Positions 9,051 through 16,530 are shown, counted from the stretch's first letter. The stretch is DNA of 28,007 bases from SVMC01 sp045601345 (GCA_045601345.1 JAZRZL010000032.1:1-28007); one strand, 5' to 3'. Notes: generated by a model not told the origin, from the sequence alone. Program-made: numbers and translations.

Positions 9051-9455
9051 ATGGATCAAAATCAAAAGCACAGCCGCAAGCGTGACGCAATTATGTCGTT
9101 TCTGTGTGCCACCGACTCCCACCCTACAGCCGATGCTGTCTTTATGTATTTGCGTCAGAGGAAACAGGAGATTTCACGGGCCACAGTCTATCGAAATTTG
9201 GCACGCTTCCGTGCGGATGGTCAAATTGTTACGGTTGCGAATGTCGATGGCTTCGAGCGTTTCGATGCCAACACCACGCCGCACCCCCATTTCATCTGCC
9301 GCTGCTGCCACGCTGTAATCGACGTTTGCTCCCCGCCCATCTCTCCAACACTTTGTACCGATGCCGCTGAAACCCTAAACGCCGAAATTGACAGTGCTTG
9401 GATTACCTTTTATGGCCTTTGCAGTGAATGCCGAGAAAGGAAAGCGAAGCCGTAG
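9051..9455 (+). CDS. perR: PerR-like peroxide/metal-responsive repressor (Fur family)
   Basis: 134 residues from the ATG at 9051, preceded by AAGGA at a spacing of about seven bases; the longer ORF from 8997 starts inside the promoter. The winged-helix DNA-binding region is at about 8-65 (ISRATVYRNLARF is the recognition region). Regulatory metal ligands are H24, D72, H78, H80 and D91, with exactly the spacings of B. subtilis PerR H37, D85, H91, H93 and D104. Asp at the last position is the PerR signature, where Fur has Glu. C83/C86 and C124/C127 form the structural zinc site. Known role of the family: Fe/Mn-dependent repression of peroxide-stress genes, relieved by metal-catalysed histidine oxidation. 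A matching operator overlaps its own start site. The PerR assignment rests on residues; Fur or Zur are less likely. Confidence 0.85.
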   Translation: MDQNQKHSRKRDAIMSFLCATDSHPTADAVFMYLRQRKQEISRATVYRNLARFRADGQIVTVANVDGFERFDANTTPHPHFICRCCHAVIDVCSPPISPTLCTDAAETLNAEIDSAWITFYGLCSECRERKAKP

Positions 9456-9483
9456 CATTCGGCAATATGTGCGCCATAATGAA

Positions 9484-9511
9484 GAGGCCGCCTCAGCTCT
9501 GAGGCGGCCTC
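9484..9511. terminator. Bidirectional terminator hairpin between perR-like and spore-protein genes
   Basis: A perfect inverted repeat (GAGGCCGCCTCAG / CTGAGGCGGCCTC, 13 bp with two bases between) lies between two convergent genes that end at 9455 and 9528. The T-content after the stem is low on both strands (TATG on plus, TTCATTAT on minus), so termination may be modest, but position and GC-rich stem fit a shared terminator. Confidence 0.75.
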
Positions 9512-9527
9512 TATGCCGGTCAATAGA

Positions 9528-9725
9528 TTACTTCATCTGCTGTTCGTATGCCTCGATCATCTTCTTGACCATCTGGCCACCGACGGAGCCGGCTTCGCGG
9601 GAGGTGAGGTCACCGTTATAACCTTCCTTCAGGTTAACGCCAACTTCACTGGCTGCTTCCATCTTGAATTTGTCCATTGCGGCACGAGCCTCGGGAATGT
9701 TGATGGAATTGTTACGATTTGTCAT
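9528..9725 (-). CDS. Alpha/beta-type small acid-soluble spore protein
   Basis: 65 residues from the ATG at 9725, which has AGGAG nine bases upstream; the 20-residue upstream extension overlaps this ribosome site. The protein starts MTNRNNSINIPEARAAMDKF, contains the family block with the germination-protease-like site (KMEAASEVGV, cleavage expected near the Glu), then TSREAGSVGGQMVKKMIEAYE. These proteins saturate DNA in the dormant spore, protect it from UV and heat, and are degraded on germination. Presence of the gene indicates an endospore-forming host. Expression is expected late in the forespore under sigma-G; I could not find a convincing sigma-G promoter upstream. Confidence 0.93.
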   Translation of the reverse strand: MTNRNNSINIPEARAAMDKFKMEAASEVGVNLKEGYNGDLTSREAGSVGGQMVKKMIEAYEQQMK

Positions 9726-9890
9726 TCTTTTCATCTCCTTTTGGCATTTTGTGTCATCAAATGTCACATCTGATTTCCACACCACTATTCTTACCGCAAT
9801 GCGGAAGGTTATGTTGGTAATGTTTGATGGATGCAGGAACAGGGAATAATTTCCAAATTCACATTGAAAAATTTTATTTTAGAGGTGACC

Positions 9891-10367
9891 TTATGTAAAC
9901 TGGATGGTAATATGGTCAAGTCTCGGCTTGAGGGGGCGATACATGACCCCAGCGCTGTCGAGCATCCGTTTGGAGTGGCGGGTGCTGGAGGTATCAGCAT
10001 ATTTGTCGGAGAGATAGACAACCTCGCGGATGCCGCTCTGGATGATGGCTTTTGCGCACTCATTGCAGGGGAACAAGGCAACATAGAGCCTTGCGCCATC
10101 AAGCTTGCGGCCACCGGAATTGAGGATGGCATTCAGCTCCGCGTGTACAACGAAGGGATACTTGGTCTCCACGCCCTCTCTGTCCCAGGGATATTCGTCA
10201 TCGGAGCAGCCTCTGGGCAGACCGTTATAGCCGGTGGAGATGATGATATTCTCCGGCGATACAATACAAGCACCGACCTGCGTATTGGGATCCTTGCTTC
10301 TTTGCGCTGCCAGCATGGCAACGCCCATAAAATATTCGTCCCAGGTGATATAATTGCTTCTTTTCAT
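9891..10367 (-). CDS. dCMP deaminase
   Basis: 158 residues from the ATG at 10367, with GGAGGA six bases upstream. The zinc-binding cytidine/deoxycytidylate deaminase motifs are H75-A-E77 (ligand and catalytic Glu) and P100-C101-N-E-C104 (two Cys ligands). NTQVGACIVSPEN and GYNGLPRGCSDD are typical of the dCMP deaminase branch, related to B. subtilis ComEB. The expected reaction is hydrolytic deamination of dCMP to dUMP, supplying thymidylate synthase. Length and motifs are complete. The upstream side is unusual: the repeat cluster starts only about 10 bases before the ribosome site, so the promoter lies inside or beyond repeat DNA. Confidence 0.9.
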   Translation of the reverse strand: MKRSNYITWDEYFMGVAMLAAQRSKDPNTQVGACIVSPENIIISTGYNGLPRGCSDDEYPWDREGVETKYPFVVHAELNAILNSGGRKLDGARLYVALFPCNECAKAIIQSGIREVVYLSDKYADTSSTRHSKRMLDSAGVMYRPLKPRLDHITIQFT

Positions 10368-10381
10368 GGTAATTCCTCCGT

Positions 10382-10472
10382 GGGGGACGGTTCTATGCCA
10401 TTAAGTTAACAACTGCAAAAGCATTCGCCTCGATAACATTGCCCCGCAGAGGCCAAGACAGGGGACGGTTCT
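10382..10472. repeat. Fragment of R1 repeat (B1) bounded by GGGGACGGTTCT motifs
   Basis: Bases 10396-10456 carry only the left end of the R1 family (TGCCATTAAGTTAACAACTG ... GATAACATTGCCCCGCAGAGGCC), the same block that begins the full copy 80 bases further on. It is bounded on both sides by direct copies of GGGGACGGTTCT (10383 and 10461). The rest of the element is missing, so this looks like a deletion product or one end left after recombination. Confidence 0.7.
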
Positions 10473-10719
10473 CAATGGCGTTAAGTTAGTAACTGTGAAA
10501 ACTTTCGTTTTGATAACATTGTTCCACAGAGGCCAAGGCTTCCCCTTTGGGGAAGCTGTCGAGCGAAGCGAGACTGAAGAGGTCATTGGACGCACTGCCA
10601 AAACAGAAAACCTTCCTAACATAGAAAGCACTCCGTCTTAGAGGACAGACCTCATCCGCCGCCTGCGGGCGGCACCTTCCCCAGAGGGGAAGGCAAGGGC
10701 TGTTAACTTACTGCCATTG
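10473..10719 (+). repeat. MITE-like repeat family R1, copy B2 (247 bp)
   Basis: The copy begins CAATGGCGTTAAGTTA and ends TAACTTACTGCCATTG, giving inverted termini of about 16 bp with a few mismatches. It contains, in order, a unique left segment (GTGAAAACTTTCGTTTTGATAAC), the hairpins CTTCCCCTTTGGGGAAG and CGAGCGAAGCGAG, a middle segment, GCCGCCTGCGGGCGGC and CCTTCCCCAGAGGGGAAGG. GGGGACGGTTCT directly flanks both ends. It is the same length as the inverted copy at 11078-11324. There is no transposase. Confidence 0.85.
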
Positions 10720-10879
10720 GGGACGGTTCTATGTCTTGAAACTGGGTGCAAATAAAAACGCGGACAGTGGACGGCAAGACAGAGAACCGTCCCCTGTCTT
10801 GGCCTCGGGAGGCAAACCTCATCCGCCGCCTGCGGGCGGCACCTTCCCCAGAGGGGGGTTGTCAACTTATCGGTATCGA
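10718..10879. repeat. GGGGACGGTTCT palindromic repeat (R3a) followed by an R1 fragment
   Basis: From 10718 to about 10800 the sequence has GGGGACGGTTCTATGTCTTG at one end and CAAGACAGAGAACCGTCCCC at the other, so the ends are inverted. The middle (AAACTGG..GCAAATAAAAACG, then CAGTGGACGG) is shared with 11011-11078. Bases 10800-10879 are a damaged right end of R1 (CTCATCCGCCGCCTGCGGGC, CTTCCCCAGAGGGG, then a degraded terminus). Confidence 0.7.
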
Positions 10880-10947
10880 GAACTGTTTTTTGTCCCTTCT
10901 TAATTTATTTACATTATAAGGGGAAATAGCAATTTATGCAAGTCCAC

Positions 10948-10976
10948 TTGTAAAATCTTCAAAAGTGTATTATAAT
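10948..10976 (+). promoter_or_regulatory. Candidate promoter for the zinc-ribbon/SufC/PBP2 gene run
   Basis: TTGTAA at 10948 and TATAAT at 10971 are spaced by 17 bases in a short AT-rich island (about 10880-11000) that is not repeat DNA. It points to the gene at 11364, with repeat copies R3b and C lying between. Nothing closer to 11364 looks like a better promoter. Confidence 0.6.
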
Positions 10977-11004
10977 GAAACTGTATCTTTTCACTTTTTA
11001 AATC

Positions 11005-11078
11005 AAGACAGGGGACGGTTCTCTGTCTTGAAACTGGACGCAAATAAAAACGTAGGCAGTGGACGGAGAACTGTCCCC
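11005..11078. repeat. GGGGACGGTTCT palindromic repeat (R3b)
   Basis: This short element begins GACAGGGGACGGTTCTCTGTC, itself palindromic, and ends AGAACTGTCCCC. It shares the core AAACTGG..GCAAATAAAAACG and CAGTGGACGG with the copy at 10718, in the same orientation. Confidence 0.7.
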
Positions 11079-11324
11079 AATGGCAGTAAGTTAACAGCCC
11101 TTGCCTTCCCCTCTGGGGAAGGTGCCGCCCGTAGGCGGCGGATGAGGTCGGCCTCCTAAAACGGAGCACTTTCTATGTTAGGAAGATTTTCTGTTTTAGC
11201 AGTGCATCCAATGACCTCTTCCGTCTCGCTTCGCTCGACAGCTTCCCCAAAGGGGAAGCCTTGGCCTCTGTGGAACAATGTTATCAAAACGAAAGTTTTC
11301 ACAGTTGCTAACTTAACGCCATTG
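11078..11324 (-). repeat. MITE-like repeat family R1, copy C (247 bp, inverted)
   Basis: This copy is the reverse complement of the arrangement at 10473-10719 and has the same length. It runs from CAATGGCAGTAAGTTAACAGC to GCTAACTTAACGCCATTG. The GATAACATTG/TTCCACAGAGG left segment, the CGAGCGAAGCGAG block and the GCCGCC..GGGCGGC hairpin are all recognisable on the minus strand. It lies between a candidate promoter at 10948-10976 and the start codon at 11364. Confidence 0.85.
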
Positions 11325-11363
11325 AAAACCGGCCCCTGTCTTGATTGGATTGGAGATGCTTAT

Positions 11364-11945
11364 ATGCAAACCTGCTATAACTGCGGCAAAACGGTCTCCG
11401 ATGAGACTTTGATTTGCCCGGAATGCGGTGCGCTGGTCAAGCGCTATACTGCGCCCCCCGTCAGGGAGCAGCCCGCGCCTGTCATACAACCGCCACCGGT
11501 GTCTGAGCCAAGCCAAAACCAGCGCGTTCGCCTGTATGGCGGTGTCAAGGTATGGCTTATTTTGCTGTCGATCCTCGCCGGTTATTTCTGCTTTAGCTGC
11601 ATTTGTGCGACGTTCTATGCACTCAATGCAGATTCTCTTAGGCAGATGTTTGCCCAGCCGGGGATGGAGGCGTTTGCCCCCCTGATGGAGGAAATGCTTG
11701 AAATGCTCCCGCAGATGCTGCCGGTGTTTGCAGTGATGGCCATTGTCTGCGCACTCAAGCTGTTCTGCCATATCTGGCTGCTGGCCAGCGGTCGAAAGCT
11801 GGCCTTCTATTTCGATATTGGTGCCAGCGCCCTTGCCCTATTGCTTCTTCTTATGGGCGGCAGTCTTCTGAGCCTCTTCTTCGTGATGGAACCTGTCCTA
11901 ACATGGCTTCTCCTCAAGCGCTTTTGGCCATGGATGCAAAAATAG
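11364..11945 (+). CDS. Zinc-ribbon membrane protein of unknown function
   Basis: 193 residues from the ATG at 11364, with GGAG eight bases upstream. The frame is open back to 11175, but that part is repeat copy C read through and should not be included. The N-terminus is a two-CxxC zinc ribbon (CYNCG at 4-8 and CPECG about 15 residues later). A proline-rich linker follows (about 30-55), then four hydrophobic segments beginning at VWLILLSILAGYFCFSCICA and ending with VMEPVLTWLLL. I do not recognise a specific function. It starts a same-strand run with gaps of about 9-27 bases or overlaps, so it is probably co-transcribed with the DUF1294, SufC-like and cell-wall genes. Confidence 0.8.
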   Translation: MQTCYNCGKTVSDETLICPECGALVKRYTAPPVREQPAPVIQPPPVSEPSQNQRVRLYGGVKVWLILLSILAGYFCFSCICATFYALNADSLRQMFAQPGMEAFAPLMEEMLEMLPQMLPVFAVMAIVCALKLFCHIWLLASGRKLAFYFDIGASALALLLLLMGGSLLSLFFVMEPVLTWLLLKRFWPWMQK

Positions 11946-11954
11946 GAGCGCTGC

Positions 11955-12218
11955 ATGAAATATTATCTTCTGGCAGTGGCCATTCTGAGTGTTATCGCGT
12001 TCATCCTCTACGGAATAGATAAGTGCAAGGCCAAGCACAACCGCTGGCGTATCCCCGAAGCCACCTTGCTGGGGATTGGCATCCTTGGCGGTGCGCCCGG
12101 TGCCCTGCTCGGTATGATGGGCTGGCAGCACAAGACCCGCCACTGGTACTTCTGGGCAGTCAATTTTTTGGGCGTTGCCATCATTTTCGCCATATGCATT
12201 TTTATTCTCATCAAATAA
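11955..12218 (+). CDS. DUF1294 small membrane protein
   Basis: 87 residues, with AGGAG upstream of the ATG and nine bases after the previous stop codon. Two to three hydrophobic segments surround the family signature: YGIDKCKAKHNRWRIPEATL, then GGAPGALLGMMGWQHKTRHWYF. DUF1294 proteins are integral membrane proteins of unknown function. The length is normal for a stand-alone member. It sits 12 bases before the SufC-like gene. Confidence 0.88.
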   Translation: MKYYLLAVAILSVIAFILYGIDKCKAKHNRWRIPEATLLGIGILGGAPGALLGMMGWQHKTRHWYFWAVNFLGVAIIFAICIFILIK

Positions 12219-12230
12219 AGGAATTCCCAT

Positions 12231-12965
12231 ATGCTTGAACTGAAAAATCTTAGTTACCGCGTCACCGATGAAAGCGGCGAAACCAGCATCTTAAATAACA
12301 TCTCGCTTTCCATTCCCGACCGTCGCTTTATTGTCATCACCGGCCCCAACGGCGGCGGCAAAACCACCCTTGCCAAGGCCATCATGGGCATCATCACCCC
12401 CACCGAAGGTCAGATTTTCTGGAACGGTGAGGACATCACCGAAAAATCCATCTCCGAGCGCGCCAAAATCGGCATCTCCTACGGCTTCCAGCAGCCGCCC
12501 CGCTTCAAGGGCATGAAGGTGCGCGATCTGCTCACCATTGCCGCAGGCAGAGACCTTGGCCATGACGAAGCCTGCGCCTATCTCACCCGCGTGGGACTGT
12601 GCGCCAGAGATTATCTTGACCGGGATGTGGATGTCAGCCTCTCCGGCGGTGAGGTCAAGCGCATTGAAATCGCTACCGTGCTTGCCCGTAAGGCCGGACT
12701 GATGATTTTTGATGAGCCGGAAGCCGGCATTGACCTCTGGTCCTTTGCCCGTCTGACCGATACCTTCCGCGAAATTCACGACCAGAAGCAGGCAACCATC
12801 ATCATCATTTCGCATCAGGAGCGCATCATCCGTCTGGCGGATGAAATTCTTCTGGTGGGCGGCGGCCGTCTTCTGGAGCGGGGCAGCGTGGAGCAGGTCT
12901 ACCCCAAGATCATGGCCGAGACAGTCACAGGCTGCAATCTGCTGGAGGTGGACAAAAAATGCTGA
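12231..12965 (+). CDS. sufC: SufC-like ABC ATPase of a minimal Fe-S assembly system
   Basis: 244 residues. Walker A is GPNGGGKTT (about 38-46), the Q-loop region is GISYGFQQPP, the ABC signature is LSGGE and Walker B is LMIFDEPEAGID, followed by the switch histidine in IIISHQ. The GFQQP and FDEPEAGID motifs resemble SufC rather than importer ATPases, and no membrane permease is nearby. The next gene overlaps by seven bases (ATGCTGA) and encodes a SufB/D-type protein, so the pair is probably translationally coupled. Known role of the family: ATP-driven remodelling of a SufB-type scaffold for Fe-S cluster assembly. The two-gene form matches the SUF-like minimal system (SmsC) described in archaea and anaerobic bacteria; no sufD, sufS or sufU is in the window. 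Confidence 0.85.
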   Translation: MLELKNLSYRVTDESGETSILNNISLSIPDRRFIVITGPNGGGKTTLAKAIMGIITPTEGQIFWNGEDITEKSISERAKIGISYGFQQPPRFKGMKVRDLLTIAAGRDLGHDEACAYLTRVGLCARDYLDRDVDVSLSGGEVKRIEIATVLARKAGLMIFDEPEAGIDLWSFARLTDTFREIHDQKQATIIIISHQERIIRLADEILLVGGGRLLERGSVEQVYPKIMAETVTGCNLLEVDKKC

Positions 12966-13885
12966 ACGACATTCAAAAGCGCATCCTGCAAGAGGTTGCC
13001 GATATGGCTTCCATCCCTGAGGGCGCGGTCAATATCCGCACCGACGGCAAGGGAGCATACCGCAAGAGCACCGAAACCATCGAAATTATTCCCAAAACCG
13101 ACAAGGACGGCATAGATATCCGCGTGAAGCCCTTCACCAAGGCCGAATCTGTTCACATTCCCGTGGTGCTCACCGCCTCCGGGTTCCGTGACACGGTTTA
13201 CAACGATTTCTTCATCGGCGAAGGTGCCGATGTGACCATCGTGGCAGGCTGCGGCATTCACAACTGCGGCGGCTGCGGTGACAGCCAGCATGACGGCATT
13301 CACACCTTCTATGTCGGCAAAAATGCCAAGGTCAAATATATTGAGAAGCACTATGGCGAAGGTGACGGACAGGGCAAGCGCATCCTGAATCCGCAGACCA
13401 TCCTCTATCTCGAAGAGGGTGCCTCCGTTACCCTCGAAACCAGCCAAATCCGCGGTGTGGACGACACCAAACGCTATACCAAGGCCGTCCTGCGCGGGGA
13501 AAATACCGAATTTGTGGTCACTGAAAAGCTGCTGACCCACGATGACCAGAAGGCTGAATCCGAAATGGATGTCTTTATGGAGGGCAAGGGCAGCCGCACG
13601 CAGGTGATCTCCCGCTCCGTGGCGCAGGATGCCTCCAGCCAGATTTTCTATCCCCGCGTGACCGGCAGCTGCGAATGCTTCGGCCATGTCCAGTGCGATG
13701 CCATCATTATGGGTTCAGCGAAGGTTCGCTCAATTCCCGAGATCACCTGCAACCATGTGGATGCCACCCTTATTCATGAGGCCGCCATCGGAAAAATTGC
13801 CGGGGAACAGATTCTCAAGCTTATGACCCTCGGCCTGTCCCCGGAGGAGGCAGAGCAGAAAATTCTTGACGGCTTCCTCCGCTGA
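12959..13885 (+). CDS. Short SufB/SufD-family Fe-S scaffold (SmsB-like)
   Basis: 308 residues, much shorter than classical SufB (about 450-480) and lacking its N-terminal region. It is beta-helix rich, with a cysteine-rich segment at C98, C103 and C106 (GCGIHNCGGCG) followed by D108, H111 and H115, plausible cluster or metal ligands. The C-terminus has the family block HEAAIGKIAGEQILKLMTLGLSPEEAE, with a preceding C and H in EITCNHVD. Overlap with the ATPase gene supports a SmsCB-like complex acting as a self-contained scaffold. It might also be called SufD family; the cysteines favour a cluster-building role. The gene ends 27 bases before mreD. Confidence 0.83.
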   Translation: MLNDIQKRILQEVADMASIPEGAVNIRTDGKGAYRKSTETIEIIPKTDKDGIDIRVKPFTKAESVHIPVVLTASGFRDTVYNDFFIGEGADVTIVAGCGIHNCGGCGDSQHDGIHTFYVGKNAKVKYIEKHYGEGDGQGKRILNPQTILYLEEGASVTLETSQIRGVDDTKRYTKAVLRGENTEFVVTEKLLTHDDQKAESEMDVFMEGKGSRTQVISRSVAQDASSQIFYPRVTGSCECFGHVQCDAIIMGSAKVRSIPEITCNHVDATLIHEAAIGKIAGEQILKLMTLGLSPEEAEQKILDGFLR

Positions 13886-13912
13886 CCGTTTATCACATAA
13901 AGGAGCTTTCCT

Positions 13913-14473
13913 ATGGAGGAAAAACGATTATCTCAGCTAAAAAAGCTGCGGATCACCAGAAATCAGTGGCGTGCTATCTTGAAATGGGCGCTCTATAGCC
14001 TGTCTTTCGTGTGCATTTTGGTGATCCAGAGCGTGATTCTCAGCCGCCTGCCGGTGCTTGGTGCCAAGGTAAATCTGATTCCTTGGTTTGTGGGCTGTGT
14101 GTGCTTCATTGAGGGACCAGACACTGGCAGCATCTTTGCGCTGCTCACCAGCCTAACTTGGGCACTTTCCGGCGGCGATCTGGGCTTTGTTTCCATTCTT
14201 GCGCTCACCTTTGGCGGCATGGGCATCGGTCTGCTGGTACAGAAGGTGTTTCGGCAGCAGGTTTTTGTGTGCATGGGCTGCTGCCTGCTGCTGAGCCTGT
14301 GCCATGAGAGTGCCATTTTTGCGCTGCGGCTGTACCTGCATACCGTTACCATGCCCCAGTATTTTCATATTCTGATTCCCAGTGTCTTGCTGGGTATCCC
14401 CGTCTGCCCGCTGTTTTTCTACCTTTCTCGGGCAATCTACCACACCGAAGGAGGGCGGATATGGAACGAATGA
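13913..14473 (+). CDS. mreD: Rod shape-determining protein MreD
   Basis: 186 residues, with AGGAG before the ATG. A basic N-terminus is followed by five or six hydrophobic helices (LYSLSFVCILVIQSVILSRL; NLIPWFVGCVCFIEG; SIFALLTSLTWALSGG; GGMGIGLLVQKVF; and two more), the usual size and layout of MreD, with the first-helix pattern characteristic of the family. MreD is a membrane subunit of the elongasome, linking MreC/MreB to PBP2 and RodA. The next gene, PBP2, overlaps by 13 bases, the classical mreD-mrdA order. mreB and mreC are not upstream; the Fe-S pair is there instead. Confidence 0.82.
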   Translation: MEEKRLSQLKKLRITRNQWRAILKWALYSLSFVCILVIQSVILSRLPVLGAKVNLIPWFVGCVCFIEGPDTGSIFALLTSLTWALSGGDLGFVSILALTFGGMGIGLLVQKVFRQQVFVCMGCCLLLSLCHESAIFALRLYLHTVTMPQYFHILIPSVLLGIPVCPLFFYLSRAIYHTEGGRIWNE

Positions 14474-16530
14474 TGCGCCTTCGCGTAGGCGTTTTTCTCA
14501 CACTGGTCGCTTTGATGGTGGGGTTCTTCGGCTTCCGCGCCTATACCGTGCAGGTGGTCAATGCCACCAAATCCGATAGCTCCCTCGGTACTTATACCTA
14601 CTATACCACCGTCAGCGCCGCCCGCGGTCAGATTCTTGACCGCAATGGCAATATTCTGGTGTCCAACCGCGCCAGCTATAACCTGATCATCAACAGCTAC
14701 GTGCTCTATAACTCCGACAACCCCAACGAGAGCTGCCGGAATCTGCTGAATATGTGCATGGACATGGGACTGGAATATGCCGAGCATCTGCCCATCACCA
14801 TGGAGAAGCCCTACGAATACTGCTTGGATGATTTCTCTGAAACGTGGCAGGATCGCTTCAAGACGTTCCTGGATTCCCGTAGCTGGGACTCGGATATCTC
14901 TGCGCAGCAGGTCATCAAGCTGATGAAATCCGCCTATCACATCCCCAATAGCTGGAGTGAAGAGGAATGCCGGCGCGTCATTGGTCTGCGTTATGAGCTG
15001 GAGCTTGTGAATGTTGCCAATCTGCCGACCTATGCGCTGGTCTCTGACGTAGATTCTGATGATCTTGCCAAGCTGATGGAACTAAATGTCCCCGGTATGA
15101 CGGTTGAGACCACCACAGTCAGAGAATATAATACCACCTACGCCGCCCATATTCTGGGCAGAACCGGCCCCATTTACGCTGAGGAATCTGAGGAATATAA
15201 GGAAAAGGGCTATGCCATGAATGCCATCGTCGGCAAGGATGGGCTGGAGGCCGCGTTTGAGGACTACCTCCACGGCGAAGACGGCGTGAGAGTCACCACC
15301 GTGGCCTCCGATGGTCTGGTTCTGGAGGAGCACTACTCCAAGGAGCCGAAGGCCGGAGCTAACGTGGAAACCACGCTGGATATCGGTCTGCAAATGGTCA
15401 CGGAAAAGGCGCTGGCTGAATGCATTGAAAATCTTGCCGAAAACGGCGTGCCCAATACCGGCGAGGGTAAGGACGTGGAGGGCGGCGCGGTCGTGGTCAT
15501 GGACGCAAAGAATTTTGACGTTCTGGCCTCTGCCAGCTATCCCACCTTCAATCTGGAGACCTTCTCCGAAGACTATAAAACGCTTGCTGCCGACAAGCTC
15601 TCCCCCATGTGGAATCGCGCTTTGCTTGGTACCTATCCTCCCGGCTCGGTCTACAAAATGATCCCCGCCATCGCTGCTGTGGACAATGAGATCATTACCC
15701 CCTATTTCAGCGTAGAGGATAAAGGTGTTTACACTTACTACGATGACTATCAGCCCGTCTGCCATATCTGGACCAGCTCCCACGGTACGGCAACCCACGG
15801 CGTGGTCGATTTGCCTCATGCGCTGAGTGTTTCGTGTAACTATTACTTCTATGAGGTTGGCCGTATCACCGGTATTGATAAGATTGATGCGGTTGCCGCC
15901 GCCATGGGTCTCGGGCAGCCGACCGGCGTGGAGCTTGCCGAAGAAATCGGCTACCGCGCCAACGCGGACACCAAAGCCGAGCTATACGCTGACGATCCCT
16001 CCCTGTCCGGCTGGTATAAGGCCGATACGCTGGCTGCTGCCATCGGACAGTCCGAGAACCGCGTGACCCCCTTGCAGCTTTGCGTCTACGGCTGCACCCT
16101 TGCCAATCAGGGCAACCGCTACCGTGCCACCTTCCTGCAAAAGGTTATTTCCGCAGACTATCAGGATTTGCTGAAGAAGGTCGAGCCGGAGCTGATTAGC
16201 TCCTACCCCATTTCCGATACTGCCTTTAACGCCGTCATTGACGGCATGAAGCTGGCAGCCAAAGAGGGTAGTGCAAAGAATTTTTTGCAAAATTACCCGG
16301 TTACTGTCTGTGCCAAGACCGGTACTGCCCAGCATGGCTCCGGCGGCTCGGATAACGCATCCCTGCTGGTCTTTGCTCCCGCCGATGATCCCCAAATCTG
16401 CATCGCCATCTACATCCAAAAAGGTGCGCAGGGCGGCAACCTCGGCTCCATCGCGGTGGATATCATGGATCACTACTTCTCTCAGGAAACCATGAACGAA
16501 ACCTTCCCCAAGGAAGGCGTTATCAATTAG
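14461..16530 (+). CDS. mrdA: Penicillin-binding protein 2 (class B transpeptidase)
   Basis: 689 residues from an ATG preceded by GGAGG, overlapping the end of mreD. A single N-terminal membrane anchor (about 10-30) is followed by the PBP dimerisation domain, beginning around SAARGQILDRNGNIL, and the transpeptidase domain. The three active-site motifs are complete: S396-V-Y-K399 with the catalytic serine, S458-C-N460, and K619-T-G621 in KTGTAQ. The enzyme cross-links peptidoglycan during side-wall elongation. The dimerisation domain carries a long insertion (about 80-200) relative to the shortest PBP2s. With mreD it forms the rod-elongation part of the cluster; the partner rodA is not in the window. 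SpoVD/PBP3 is less likely because no PASTA domain is visible. Confidence 0.9.
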   Translation: MERMMRLRVGVFLTLVALMVGFFGFRAYTVQVVNATKSDSSLGTYTYYTTVSAARGQILDRNGNILVSNRASYNLIINSYVLYNSDNPNESCRNLLNMCMDMGLEYAEHLPITMEKPYEYCLDDFSETWQDRFKTFLDSRSWDSDISAQQVIKLMKSAYHIPNSWSEEECRRVIGLRYELELVNVANLPTYALVSDVDSDDLAKLMELNVPGMTVETTTVREYNTTYAAHILGRTGPIYAEESEEYKEKGYAMNAIVGKDGLEAAFEDYLHGEDGVRVTTVASDGLVLEEHYSKEPKAGANVETTLDIGLQMVTEKALAECIENLAENGVPNTGEGKDVEGGAVVVMDAKNFDVLASASYPTFNLETFSEDYKTLAADKLSPMWNRALLGTYPPGSVYKMIPAIAAVDNEIITPYFSVEDKGVYTYYDDYQPVCHIWTSSHGTATHGVVDLPHALSVSCNYYFYEVGRITGIDKIDAVAAAMGLGQPTGVELAEEIGYRANADTKAELYADDPSLSGWYKADTLAAAIGQSENRVTPLQLCVYGCTLANQGNRYRATFLQKVISADYQDLLKKVEPELISSYPISDTAFNAVIDGMKLAAKEGSAKNFLQNYPVTVCAKTGTAQHGSGGSDNASLLVFAPADDPQICIAIYIQKGAQGGNLGSIAVDIMDHYFSQETMNETFPKEGVIN

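Noticed and set aside
9726..9785. Upstream extension of the spore protein
   Set aside because: The extension covers the AGGAG ribosome site, and family members start at the MTN.. methionine.
9740..9800. Sigma-G promoter for the spore protein
   Set aside because: A GAATA-like -35 can be found, but the CATNNTA-like element is too far away; not enough to annotate.
10401..10631. Apparent small gene on the minus strand inside the repeat cluster
   Set aside because: It is conserved with 11175-11363 only because both are copies of R1; it has no ribosome site and includes the element's inverted end.
11175..11363. N-terminal extension of the zinc-ribbon protein
   Set aside because: The extension is translated repeat copy C; almost the same peptide can be read from the opposite strand of copy B2 (10401-10631). 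The ATG at 11364 has its own ribosome site and begins with the zinc-ribbon cysteines.
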